A DNA stretch of 64,000 nt from Aliarcobacter cryaerophilus ATCC 43158 (GTDB taxonomy: Bacteria > Campylobacterota > Campylobacteria > Campylobacterales > Arcobacteraceae), in assembly GCF_003660105.1 (NCBI RefSeq), contig NZ_CP032823.1, positions 1,426,001-1,490,000 on the forward strand, given 5' to 3'. The notes under the pieces are model-generated. The model saw only the letters and a program-made list of their open reading frames with translations, did not search any database and was not told where the DNA came from. Position 1 is the stretch's first letter. Every line of letters begins with the position of its first letter. Shown here piece after piece: positions 54,405 to 63,544 of this stretch. The translations under genes were made by a program, and so were the position numbers.

Positions 54405-54722
54405 ATGGATGAAAAATTGGTTGCAAAAATAGAAGCCAATCCTAAATATCAAGAGCTAGTTTCAAAAAGAAACTCTTTAGCTTTAAAATTAGGAATATTT
54501 GTTTTGATAATGTTTTACTCATTTATCACAATAGTTGCATTTAACAAAGATTTGTTTGCAATAAAAGTAGCGGAAGGTTATATAACAACTATTGCATTTC
54601 CTATTGCATTAGCAATTTTAGTTATTAGCTTTTTAACAACACTAGTTTATGTTAGAAAAGCAAATGGTGAATTTGATGATCTTACAAATCAGATTAAAAG
54701 AGATGTAAGGGAGTTTTTATGA
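54405..54722 (+). CDS. DUF485 small membrane partner of ActP, copy 2
   Basis: The 105-residue product is a paralogue of the DUF485 protein at 52219, with the same start ([13 protein letters not shown]), two helices and end ([16 protein letters not shown]). AGGAG precedes the ATG. It overlaps the next symporter by 4 bases (ATGA). Confidence 0.9.
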   Translation: MDEKLVAKIEANPKYQELVSKRNSLALKLGIFVLIMFYSFITIVAFNKDLFAIKVAEGYITTIAFPIALAILVISFLTTLVYVRKANGEFDDLTNQIKRDVREFL

Positions 54723-56365
54723 TTAGAGTATTAACTTTATTATTTTTTACTTCACTTACACTTTTTGCTGCTGGTGATGCAACATTTGAAGGAAAAAGAG
54801 AACTTAATATACCTGCAGTTGCTATGTTTATGGTATTTATACTTGGCACACTAGGAATTACATATTGGGCGGCTAAAAGAACAAAATCTGCTAGTGATTT
54901 TTACACTGCGGGTGGAGGAATAACTGGTTTCCAAAATGGTTTAGCAATTGCTGGTGATTATATGAGTGCAGCAGCATTTTTGGGAGTTTCTGGGCTTATT
55001 TATATGAATGGATATGATGGAATTATATATGCTGTATCTTTCTTAGTTGGTTGGCCTGTAATTTTGTTTTTTATGGCTGAAAAATTAAGAAACTTAGGTA
55101 AATTTACATTTGCTGATATTGCTGCATATAGATTGGCACAAAAAGAGATTAGAACTTTGGCTGCATTTGGTTCTTTATCTGTTGTTATTTTATATCTAAT
55201 TGCACAGATGGTTGGTGCTGGAAAACTTATTCAAATACTATTTGGTATGGAATATGAATATGCTGTATTTATGGTTGGAGCACTAATGATTATTTATGTA
55301 ACATTTGGTGGAATGCTTGCAACTACTTGGGTACAAATTATTAAAGCAGTTCTTCTTCTATCTGGTGTTTCATTTATGGCTATTATGGTTTTATGGCACT
55401 TTGGTTTTAATTTTGAATCATTAGCTCAAACTGCTGTAAATAATCATGCAAAAGGTGAAGAGATTTTAAAACCAGGTGGTTTTTTAAGTGATCCAGTATC
55501 TGCTATCTCTTTAGGTATGGCTTTAATGCTTGGAACTGCAGGTCTTCCTCACGTTTTAATGAGATTCTTTACAGTTGGAAATGCAAAAGAAGCTAGAAAA
55601 TCTGTTGTTTATGCTACTGGATTTGTTGCATACTTTTGGGTAATTATTTCTATCGTTGGACTTGGAGCAATTGCATTTTTAAATAGTGCAGAAGGTGCTC
55701 AATATTTTGTAGATGGAAAACTATTTGGTGGATCTAATATGGCATCAGTTCACCTTTCACACATGCTTGGTGGAAATGCTTTCTTAGGATTTATTTCAGC
55801 TGTTGCATTTGCTACTATTTTGGCCGTTGTTTCTGGACTTACTCTTGCAGGTGCTAGTGCAATTTCACATGACATTTATGCAAATGTTATAAATCCAAAT
55901 GCAAGTGATGAAAAAGTTGTAAAAATTTCAAAAATAACTGTTATAATTGTAGGTATTATTGGAGTTACACTTGGAATTGCATTTGAGTCTCAAAATATTG
56001 CATATATGGTTGGACTTGCTTTTGGAATCGCTGCAAGTGCAAATTTCCCAATACTATTTTTATCAATTTATTGGTCAAAATTAACAACAAGAGGTGCATT
56101 TATTGGTGGATTTATGGGATTAATTACAGCAGTTTCTCTAGTAATTTTAGGTCCAAATGTTTGGGTACAAATTTTAGGAAATGAAAAAGCTATTTTCCCT
56201 TATGCTCACCCTGCACTATTCTCTGTTACAGTTGCGTTTATATCAATTTGGTTTTTCTCTATTATTGATAACTCAAAAAGAGCTACTCAAGAAAGAGCTA
56301 TGTTTAGAGCTCAAAATGTTAGAGCAAATACTGGAATTGGTTCAGCTGGAGCGGTTTCACACTAA
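54719..56365 (+). CDS. actP: Cation/acetate symporter ActP-like, copy 2
   Basis: This 548-residue symporter is the same length as copy 1 and highly similar to it, with long identical stretches even at the DNA level (for example around 55570-55610). Family motifs [30 protein letters not shown] and the end IGSAGAVSH are present. The pair with its DUF485 partner is a tandem duplication of the first set; sequence differences in loops suggest it has had time to diverge. Substrate differences are not visible. Confidence 0.92.
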   Translation: MIRVLTLLFFTSLTLFAAGDATFEGKRELNIPAVAMFMVFILGTLGITYWAAKRTKSASDFYTAGGGITGFQNGLAIAGDYMSAAAFLGVSGLIYMNGYDGIIYAVSFLVGWPVILFFMAEKLRNLGKFTFADIAAYRLAQKEIRTLAAFGSLSVVILYLIAQMVGAGKLIQILFGMEYEYAVFMVGALMIIYVTFGGMLATTWVQIIKAVLLLSGVSFMAIMVLWHFGFNFESLAQTAVNNHAKGEEILKPGGFLSDPVSAISLGMALMLGTAGLPHVLMRFFTVGNAKEARKSVVYATGFVAYFWVIISIVGLGAIAFLNSAEGAQYFVDGKLFGGSNMASVHLSHMLGGNAFLGFISAVAFATILAVVSGLTLAGASAISHDIYANVINPNASDEKVVKISKITVIIVGIIGVTLGIAFESQNIAYMVGLAFGIAASANFPILFLSIYWSKLTTRGAFIGGFMGLITAVSLVILGPNVWVQILGNEKAIFPYAHPALFSVTVAFISIWFFSIIDNSKRATQERAMFRAQNVRANTGIGSAGAVSH

Positions 56366-56369
56366 AAAT

Positions 56370-56399
56370 ATCAAAAAGAGAATCTCTTCTCTTTTTGAT
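56370..56399 (+). terminator. Hairpin after the second ActP gene
   Basis: A 12-base-pair stem (56370-56381 with 56388-56399), with A-rich left and T-rich right arms, follows the stop codon. It can work as a terminator or attenuator ahead of the second DUF294 gene. Confidence 0.7.
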
Positions 56400-56425
56400 T
56401 TTGCACTACTTTAAATATAGGAGAG

Positions 56426-58267
56426 ATGAGTATGCAAGAGCAAAAAAAATTTATTTCAAATATTCACCCATTTAATAATTTAAATACTTTTGAATTGGAT
56501 GATTTAGTTGAATCTTTAGACATTGTTTATTTCAAAGCAAACTCTATAGTTCAGGCACAAGATAGTAATCCCGAGTTTTTATATTTTGTTTTAAAAGGTT
56601 TAATTCAAGAAATAAATGACGATGAAGTTTTAAGTGTATATTCAAAAGGTGAGATATTTGACTCAGTCTCTTTAATAAAAAATTATAGTAAGAATAGTTT
56701 TGTGGCTATTGAAGAGAGTATCTGTTATGTACTAAAAAAAGATATATTTATGCAGATTTTAAGCTCAAATCAACAACTAGAAAACTATTTTTTTCAATCC
56801 ATTTCAGATAAGTTAAACAATAATATCTTAAATGAAAAAAACAAAGATATGGCAAATATTATGGTTGCAAAAGTTAAAGATGCAAAAGTTCATAAAGCTG
56901 TAATTGTTGATACAAACAAAACAATATTTGAAGCAGCAAAAATAATAAAACAAGAGAAAATACCAACCCTTTTATTAAAAGATGAAAATGGTGAAATGTA
57001 TATTGTAACTGATTCAGATTTTAGACAAAAAGTTATTTTAAATAGAATGGATTATGATGATTTGGTTGTAAAAATTGCTTCTAAAGGATTAATTTATATA
57101 AACGAAGATGATTTTTTATTTAATGCTCAACTTCAAATGGCAAAACATGGATTAAAAAGAGTTGTAGTAAAAAATGATTATGATGAGATTGTTGGAATAC
57201 TTGATCAAATATCTCTTTCATCATTTTTTGCAACAAATACTTTTGCTGTTTCAAATCAAATCATTAATGCCGAAACTTTAGATGAGCTAAAAGAGGCTTC
57301 ACTATCATTTATAAAAATTATTAAATCACTAAATGCAAAAGGTGTAAAAATAGAGTTTATATCAAAATTAATAAATCAATTAAATAAAAAACTACTTGAT
57401 AAACTATATAAACTTTTAGCTCCAAAAGAGCTTATTGGAAAATCTTGTTTAGTTGTAATGGGAAGTGAAGGAAGAGCTGAACAGATTTTAAGAACCGACC
57501 AAGACAATGCACTTATTATTTCAGATGATTGTAAAATTAGTGAAGAAAAACTTAGGGAGTTTACTCATCTTTTTACTGAAACTTTAGTTACTTTTGGATT
57601 TCCTAGATGTGAAGGAAATATAATGGTTTCAAATCCATATTGGTGCAGATCTCAAAGTGATTTTAAAGAGCTTATTTATGAATGGGTAAATAATCCAAGT
57701 GGTGATAACTTTATGAATATTGCAATATTTTATGATGCTCTTTGTGTATCTGGTGATATTGAGATGATTAAAGAGTTGAAAAATTACCTATTTAAAATCT
57801 CTTCAAACTCTCAAAGCTTTTATACAAATTTTGCAAGAATCATAAATAGTTTTGATGTACCTTTAGGATTTTTTGATGGTTTTGTTTTTAATAGTAAAGA
57901 TGAAAAACATAAAGATGAAATTGATATAAAAAGAGGTGGAATTTTTATAATTGTTCAAGGAATTAGGTCTCTAAGTATTCAAAATAGAGTTCTAAATACA
58001 AATACAATAAAAAGGATAAATAGTTTAAAAGAGTTAAAAATTTTAGATGATGAGAGTGCAAAAGAGTTAATTATGGCATTTAATATTTTAAATAGTCTAA
58101 AACTAAAAGCTAGTTTAGAAAAACTTGATAAAAAAGAGAAGATTGATAATTTTGTAAATCCAAATAGATTAACCATTATGGAAAAGGATTTACTAAAAGA
58201 GTCTTTTAAAATAGTAAATAAGCTAAAGAAAAAGTTAGAAAATCACTTTAAGCTTAACTATGTTTAA
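56426..58267 (+). CDS. CNMP-CBS-DUF294 nucleotidyltransferase-like regulator, copy 2
   Basis: The 613-residue protein repeats the layout of copy 1: CNMP-like domain (about 10-125), CBS pair (about 150-285), nucleotidyltransferase motif MGSEGRAEQILRTDQDNAL (about 350-368) and the DUF294 C-terminal region. ATGs at 56426 and 56432 are both possible: GGAG spacing favours 56432, alignment with copy 1 (MSIQDQ/MSMQEQ) favours 56426. It overlaps the exonuclease gene by 8 bases. It is a diverged paralogue, not a recent copy. Confidence 0.88.
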   Translation: MSMQEQKKFISNIHPFNNLNTFELDDLVESLDIVYFKANSIVQAQDSNPEFLYFVLKGLIQEINDDEVLSVYSKGEIFDSVSLIKNYSKNSFVAIEESICYVLKKDIFMQILSSNQQLENYFFQSISDKLNNNILNEKNKDMANIMVAKVKDAKVHKAVIVDTNKTIFEAAKIIKQEKIPTLLLKDENGEMYIVTDSDFRQKVILNRMDYDDLVVKIASKGLIYINEDDFLFNAQLQMAKHGLKRVVVKNDYDEIVGILDQISLSSFFATNTFAVSNQIINAETLDELKEASLSFIKIIKSLNAKGVKIEFISKLINQLNKKLLDKLYKLLAPKELIGKSCLVVMGSEGRAEQILRTDQDNALIISDDCKISEEKLREFTHLFTETLVTFGFPRCEGNIMVSNPYWCRSQSDFKELIYEWVNNPSGDNFMNIAIFYDALCVSGDIEMIKELKNYLFKISSNSQSFYTNFARIINSFDVPLGFFDGFVFNSKDEKHKDEIDIKRGGIFIIVQGIRSLSIQNRVLNTNTIKRINSLKELKILDDESAKELIMAFNILNSLKLKASLEKLDKKEKIDNFVNPNRLTIMEKDLLKESFKIVNKLKKKLENHFKLNYV

Positions 58268-58883
58268 AAATATTTCAAATTACTTTAATAAAAAAAGTTT
58301 AAAAGACAAAAAATATAGTTTTTTGTTTGATAAAACTATACAAAATGAGTATGTATGTTTTGATTGTGAAACAACTGGATTAAATCCGAAAATCGATGAT
58401 ATTATATCTATTGGTGCTGTTATTATAAAAAACAACACAATAGTTTCAAGCAAAAAATTTGTAAGATATATAAAACCAAAAAACTCATCTTTAGATGAAA
58501 AATCAATAAAAATACATCACATAAGAGAGTGTGATTTAAAAAATGCTTGTGAAATTGAAGATGTGATTTTAGAGTTCTTAGAGTTTATTGAAAACAGAAC
58601 TTTAGTTGGATATTTTTTAAATTTTGATAAAAATATGATAAATAAATATCTAAAACCAATGATTGGAGTAACTTTACCAAATAGAAGTATAGAAGTATCA
58701 GAAATTTATCATGATTTTAAAATTGAATTAATTCCTCAAAGTTTTGTGGATTTAAAATTCAATTCTATATTAAAAGATTTAGAAATACCACAATTTGGAA
58801 ATCACGACTCATTTAATGATGCAATTATGACAGCTATGATATTTTTAAAATTAAAAAATCATCCATCTGTAAAAATTAAATAA
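58260..58883 (+). CDS. DEDD-type 3'-5' exonuclease, copy 2
   Basis: The 207-residue DnaQ-family exonuclease parallels copy 1: Exo I FDCETTGLNP, Exo II VGYFLNFDKNMI and Exo III GNHDSFNDAIMT. All DEDDh residues are kept. It overlaps the DUF294 gene by 8 bases and lies 3 bases before the CDF gene, so it is coupled on both sides. The fact that the exonuclease follows the DUF294 gene in both copies suggests a functional pair. Confidence 0.88.
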   Translation: MFKNISNYFNKKSLKDKKYSFLFDKTIQNEYVCFDCETTGLNPKIDDIISIGAVIIKNNTIVSSKKFVRYIKPKNSSLDEKSIKIHHIRECDLKNACEIEDVILEFLEFIENRTLVGYFLNFDKNMINKYLKPMIGVTLPNRSIEVSEIYHDFKIELIPQSFVDLKFNSILKDLEIPQFGNHDSFNDAIMTAMIFLKLKNHPSVKIK

Positions 58884-58886
58884 TTT

Positions 58887-59828
58887 ATGAATTTATCAAA
58901 ATTTAAATCAGAAAAAGAGATATTAAAACTATCTATATTTAGCACAATTTTTTTAGCAATTCTTGGTTTAATTTTTGGTTTACTAGCAAGTTCTGCAACT
59001 ATTATTTTTGATAGTATTTATGGAATGATAGATGCTTTAATGACTATTTTAGCACTTGTTGTTGCAAAATTAATTACATCTTCAACATCAAAAGATATTG
59101 TCTCAAATAGACTTGAAAAACATTTTACAATGGGCTTTTGGCATCTTGAACCAATTGTTTTAGGGGTAAATGGAATACTATTAATTGGTGCTTCAATTTA
59201 TGCTTTTATAAATGCAATTGATAGTATTTTGCTTGGAGGAAGAGAAATAATCTTTTCATATGCAATCATTATCACTGCAATATCTATTATAGTTGAGATT
59301 GCTTTGGGAGTTTTTATTCAAAAGGCAAATAAAGATATAAACTCTGAATTTTTAAAACTAGACTCTATTAGTTGGTTAATCTCAGCTTCAATGTCTTTTG
59401 CATATCTTATTGCATTTAGTTTTGGATATTTTGTAAAAGATGGTGAACTTTCTTGGATAACGCCATTTATTGACCCATTTATTCTAATTTTTGTATCAAT
59501 TTTAGTAATTCCAATGCCTTTTAAAACTGTTAAACAAGCACTTTCTGATATTTTACTTGTAACACCCTCTTCTTTAAAAAATCATGTTGATATTGTTGCT
59601 AAAAATATTGTAAATAAATATGGCTTTGACTCTTTTAGAGCTTATGTTGCAAGAGTTGGAAGAGGAAGACAGATTGAACTTTATTTTATAGTTCCAAAAA
59701 GTTGGCCAGCAAAAAAACTTGAAGAGTGGGATATGTTAAGAGATGAGATAGAAAGAGATTTAGGAAAAGAGGATCCAAATCTTTGGCTTACTATTGTATT
59801 TACAACGGATTTTGAATGGGCTGAATAA
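58887..59828 (+). CDS. Cation diffusion facilitator family transporter
   Basis: The 313-residue protein has about six membrane helices. The first part (FGLLASSATIIFDSIYGMIDALM) matches the CDF family, in which a divalent metal is exported in exchange for protons, although the usual HxxxD metal site is partly replaced here by D and S/D residues. The C-terminal cytoplasmic domain (about 220-310) carries YFIVP and a W-rich end. It is coupled to the exonuclease gene by a 3-base gap. Metal preference cannot be read. Confidence 0.85.
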   Translation: MNLSKFKSEKEILKLSIFSTIFLAILGLIFGLLASSATIIFDSIYGMIDALMTILALVVAKLITSSTSKDIVSNRLEKHFTMGFWHLEPIVLGVNGILLIGASIYAFINAIDSILLGGREIIFSYAIIITAISIIVEIALGVFIQKANKDINSEFLKLDSISWLISASMSFAYLIAFSFGYFVKDGELSWITPFIDPFILIFVSILVIPMPFKTVKQALSDILLVTPSSLKNHVDIVAKNIVNKYGFDSFRAYVARVGRGRQIELYFIVPKSWPAKKLEEWDMLRDEIERDLGKEDPNLWLTIVFTTDFEWAE

Positions 59829-59909
59829 AAACTTATTTAAGTTTTAATTTGATATTATTCAAAAAAATTAATTGTAAATTTTAATATAAAATTAAGTAAA
59901 AGGATACAA

Positions 59910-61100
59910 ATGTTAGTTTTCGTTTTAAATGCTGGTTCATCATCTCTTAAATATCAGCTAATCGATATAAAATCAAAAGAGCTAAAAGCTAGTGGTTTAG
60001 TTGAAAGAATTGGGATTGATGGGATTTTAAAACATGAAATTGGAGAGAATAAAAAGATTACTTTTGAACTTCCAATTCCTACACACAAAGAAGCAATTGA
60101 ATTGGTTCTTAGAATTCTTACAAATGATGAAACAAAAGTTATAAACTCTATTGATGAGATAAAAGCCATTGGACATAGAGTTGTTCACGGTGGTGAGCAT
60201 TTTAAAGGCTCTGTTATTGTTGATGATGAAGTAATTAGAAAAATAGAGGAGTTAATTCCTCTGGCTCCTTTACACAATCCTGCAAATATTATGGGTGTAA
60301 AAATTTGTAAAGATTTAATGCCAAAAGTTCCAAATGTTGTAACTTTTGATACAGCATTTCATCAAACAATGCCTATGGAAAACTTCTTATATGCCGTTCC
60401 TTATGCTGATTATACAGAACATCACTTAAGAAAATATGGATTTCATGGAACAAGCCACTACTATGTTTCTCAAGAAGCTATTAAGCTTTTAAACAAAAAA
60501 GATAGCAAAGTTATCGTTTGTCACCTTGGAAATGGTTCATCTGTTTGTGCGGTTAAAGATGGAAAATCAATTAGCACTTCTATGGGGCTTACTCCTCTTG
60601 AAGGCTTAGTAATGGGTACAAGAAGTGGTGATATAGATGCTGGTGTTATTCCTTACTTAATGGAGAAAAAAGGTTTAAATCATATTCAAATTCTTGATTA
60701 CCTAAATAAAAAATCAGGAATTCTGGGAGTTTCTGGAGTTAGCTCAGATTTAAGAGAGGTAATAAAAGCTTCTAATGATGGAGATAAAAGATCTAAAATA
60801 GCAATTACAATGCTATGTGATAGAATTAAAAAATATCTTTGCTCTTATGCAGGACTTATGCACGGTGTTGATGCTATTTGCTTTACTGCTGGAATTGGAG
60901 AAAATTCTGATTTAATTAGAGAAAAAGTTTGTGAAGGTCTAGAGTTTATGGGAATTGAAATTGATAAAGATAAAAACTCAAAAAGAGAGAAAGGAAATAG
61001 AGAGATAAATACAAAAAACTCTAAAACTAAAATCTTTGTTATTCCTACAAATGAAGAATTAGTGATTGCAACAGATACTTATAATCTACTAAAAAAGTAA
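59910..61100 (+). CDS. ackA: Acetate kinase, first copy
   Basis: AckA interconverts acetate plus ATP and acetyl phosphate. The 396-residue protein has LNAGSSSLKYQL at the N-terminus, HRVVHGG, FDTAFHQTMP, KYGFHGTSH, HLGNGSS and FTAGIGENS, all typical. AAAGGA precedes the ATG. A terminator follows, so it is probably a separate transcript from pta. A second acetate kinase lies after pta. Confidence 0.96.
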   Translation: MLVFVLNAGSSSLKYQLIDIKSKELKASGLVERIGIDGILKHEIGENKKITFELPIPTHKEAIELVLRILTNDETKVINSIDEIKAIGHRVVHGGEHFKGSVIVDDEVIRKIEELIPLAPLHNPANIMGVKICKDLMPKVPNVVTFDTAFHQTMPMENFLYAVPYADYTEHHLRKYGFHGTSHYYVSQEAIKLLNKKDSKVIVCHLGNGSSVCAVKDGKSISTSMGLTPLEGLVMGTRSGDIDAGVIPYLMEKKGLNHIQILDYLNKKSGILGVSGVSSDLREVIKASNDGDKRSKIAITMLCDRIKKYLCSYAGLMHGVDAICFTAGIGENSDLIREKVCEGLEFMGIEIDKDKNSKREKGNREINTKNSKTKIFVIPTNEELVIATDTYNLLKK

Positions 61101-61114
61101 AAATTTATAAAAAT

Positions 61115-61157
61115 AAAAAGAGCAGACTTGTAGAATTTACTCAAAAATGCTCTTTTT
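61115..61157 (+). terminator. Intrinsic terminator after the first ackA
   Basis: AAAAAGAGCA (61115-61124) pairs with TGCTCTTTTT (61148-61157), followed by GTTTTATTTTTTC. The 23-base loop is long but the T-rich tail is good. Confidence 0.75.
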
Positions 61158-61284
61158 GTTTTATTTTTTCACTTTTTTAAACACTCTCAAAGCCCTCAAA
61201 TATCGCTTTTATTTGCTACTTTAATGCTATTTTTTTTCATTATAGTTTTCGTTATATTTGAAAAAAGAAAGGATTGGTTACATT

Positions 61285-62280
61285 ATGGGTTTAATTGATA
61301 ATATCAAAGAAAAAGCTAAACAAAATTTAAGAACTATAGTTCTTCCTGAATCTGAGGATGAGAGAGTTTTAAAAGCAACTGAAATAGTTTTAAAAGATAA
61401 AACTGCAAAAATTATCCTTATTGGAAATGAAGAAACAATAAAAGCTGATGCTTCAAAATATGGTGCAAATATTTCTGGAGCAACTATTGTTGATCCTTCA
61501 AAATGTGCAAATCTTGATAAATATGTTGATGAATTAGTTGAACTTAGAAAAAGTAAAAATCTTTCAAAAGATGAAGCTAAAAAACTAATGCTTACAGAAC
61601 CTAGATTTTTTGGTTGTATGATGGTAAGACTAGGAGATGCAGATGGATTAGTTGCTGGTTCAAACTCTCCAACTTCTGATGTTTTAAGAGCTGCTATTCA
61701 AGTAATCAAAACAGCACCTGGTATAAATACAGTTTCATCTGCATTTATTATGGAAACAGCTGATGGTAAATTTGGAGATAATGGTCTAATTTTATTTGCA
61801 GATTGTGCTGTTATTCCAGACCCAAATGCTGAACAGTTAGCTGATATTGCTAGTGCAACTGCTGCAACTGCTGCTAGTGTTGTTGGTCTTGAGCCTCGAG
61901 TTGCTATGTTATCTTTTTCTACAAAAGGTAGTGCATCACACCCAATGGTAGATAAAGTTACAACTGCTTGCCAAATACTAAAAGATAGAGATGTAAAATT
62001 TGCATTTGATGGAGAACTTCAAGCTGATGCTGCAATCGTTGCAAGTGTTGGTATTAAAAAAGCTCCTGATTCAAAAGTCGCTGGACATGCAAATATTTTG
62101 GTATTCCCTGATTTACAAGCTGGAAATATTGGATATAAACTTGTACAAAGATTTGCAGGAGCTGAAGCTCATGGACCAATTATTCAAGGTTTAAATAAAC
62201 CTGTAAATGACCTATCAAGAGGTTGTTCAGTTGAAGATATTTCAAACTTAGTAGCTATCACAGCAACTCAAATTAAATAA
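61285..62280 (+). CDS. pta: Phosphate acetyltransferase
   Basis: Pta interconverts acetyl phosphate and acetyl-CoA. I start at the ATG at 61285 (331 residues, the short-form length) and not at the in-frame TTG at 61258. The PTA-domain motifs LPESEDERVLKAT, GLVAGSNSPTSDVLRAA, MLSFSTKGSA and NILVFPDLQAGNIGYKL are present. It lacks the N-terminal DRTGG regulatory region of the long form. It lies 29 bases before the second ackA and is probably cotranscribed with it. Confidence 0.96.
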   Translation: MGLIDNIKEKAKQNLRTIVLPESEDERVLKATEIVLKDKTAKIILIGNEETIKADASKYGANISGATIVDPSKCANLDKYVDELVELRKSKNLSKDEAKKLMLTEPRFFGCMMVRLGDADGLVAGSNSPTSDVLRAAIQVIKTAPGINTVSSAFIMETADGKFGDNGLILFADCAVIPDPNAEQLADIASATAATAASVVGLEPRVAMLSFSTKGSASHPMVDKVTTACQILKDRDVKFAFDGELQADAAIVASVGIKKAPDSKVAGHANILVFPDLQAGNIGYKLVQRFAGAEAHGPIIQGLNKPVNDLSRGCSVEDISNLVAITATQIK

Positions 62281-62309
62281 TAAATTAAATTTCAAAAAAG
62301 GATTAGTAA

Positions 62310-63509
62310 ATGTTAGTTTTCGTATTAAATGCAGGAAGTTCATCTTTAAAATATCAATTAATGAACCCAGTTACAAAAAAAATCTTGGCAAGTGGTATTT
62401 GCGAAAGAATAGGAATTGATGGTGTTTTAAAACATGAATATAATGATGGGAAAAAATTAGTTTTAAATGAAGCAATGCCTACACATAGAGAGGCTATAAA
62501 TGCTGTTTTAACAACACTTACAACTGGTGAGGGAAAAGTTATTGAATCTACAAATGATATTGAAGCTATTGGACATAGAACAGTTCATGGAGGAGAAGAG
62601 TTTGCAAGTTCTGTTTTAATTACTCCAGATGTTGTTGAAACTATGAAAAGATTATCTCCATTAGCACCTTTACATAATCCTGCAAATATTTTAGGAATTG
62701 AAATTTGTCAAGAGTTAATGCCAGGAAAACCAAATGTTGGTGTATTTGATACTGCATTCCATCAAACAATGCCTGATTATGCTTATATGTATGCTCTACC
62801 ATATGAAATGTACACAAAACATGGAATTAGGAAATATGGTTTCCATGGAACTAGCCACTATTTTGTTTCAAATGAAGCAAGAACAATGTTAGAGAAAAAA
62901 CACAACACTAGAATTATTGTTTGTCACTTAGGAAATGGTTCATCTGTAAGTGCAGTTTTTGATGGAAAATGTATTGATACATCAATGGGATTAACTCCTA
63001 TTCAAGGTCTTATGATGGGTACGAGAGTTGGAGATATTGGTGCTGGAGCTATTCAGTATATGATGAAACAAGAGAATAAAGATATTGATGAAGTTCTTGA
63101 TATTATGAATAAAAAATCTGGAATTTTAGGAATTTCAGGAAAATCATCTGATTTAAGAGAAGTTTTAGATGGTATGGCAAATGGTGATGATAGATGTAGA
63201 CTTGCTATTGATATGGTTGCATATAAAATTAAATCTTATGTTGGAGCTTATGTTGCAGCATTAAATGGTATTGATGCACTTTGTTTTACAGGTGGAATTG
63301 GTGAAAATGCAGCTTTAATTAGAGAGAAAGTTTGTGCAGGTCTAGATTCTATGGGACTAGTAATTGATCCAACTAAAAATAATAAAAGATTAAGTGAAGC
63401 AAGAGATATCTCTACAAATGCATCACCTGCTAGAATATTCGTAATTCCAACTCAAGAAGAGTATGTAATTGCAAATGATACTTACAATATAGTTTCTAAA
63501 GGTAGATAA
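62310..63509 (+). CDS. ackA: Acetate kinase, second copy
   Basis: The 399-residue acetate kinase follows pta. It shares LNAGSSSLKYQL, HRTVHGG, FDTAFHQTMP, KYGFHGTSH, HLGNGSS and FTGGIGENA with the first copy, but differs in many other positions, so the duplication is old. AAAAGG precedes the ATG. All family motifs are intact in both copies, so both are expected to be active. A bidirectional terminator follows. Confidence 0.96.
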   Translation: MLVFVLNAGSSSLKYQLMNPVTKKILASGICERIGIDGVLKHEYNDGKKLVLNEAMPTHREAINAVLTTLTTGEGKVIESTNDIEAIGHRTVHGGEEFASSVLITPDVVETMKRLSPLAPLHNPANILGIEICQELMPGKPNVGVFDTAFHQTMPDYAYMYALPYEMYTKHGIRKYGFHGTSHYFVSNEARTMLEKKHNTRIIVCHLGNGSSVSAVFDGKCIDTSMGLTPIQGLMMGTRVGDIGAGAIQYMMKQENKDIDEVLDIMNKKSGILGISGKSSDLREVLDGMANGDDRCRLAIDMVAYKIKSYVGAYVAALNGIDALCFTGGIGENAALIREKVCAGLDSMGLVIDPTKNNKRLSEARDISTNASPARIFVIPTQEEYVIANDTYNIVSKGR

Positions 63510-63510
63510 G

Positions 63511-63537
63511 TTAAAAGGCGAAAATATCGCCTTTTAA
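63511..63537. terminator. Bidirectional terminator between ackA and sppA-like gene
   Basis: A perfect 11-base-pair stem (63511-63521 with 63527-63537) and AAATA loop lie between the convergent genes, with A/T tails on both sides. Confidence 0.8.
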
Positions 63538-63544
63538 TAAAATT

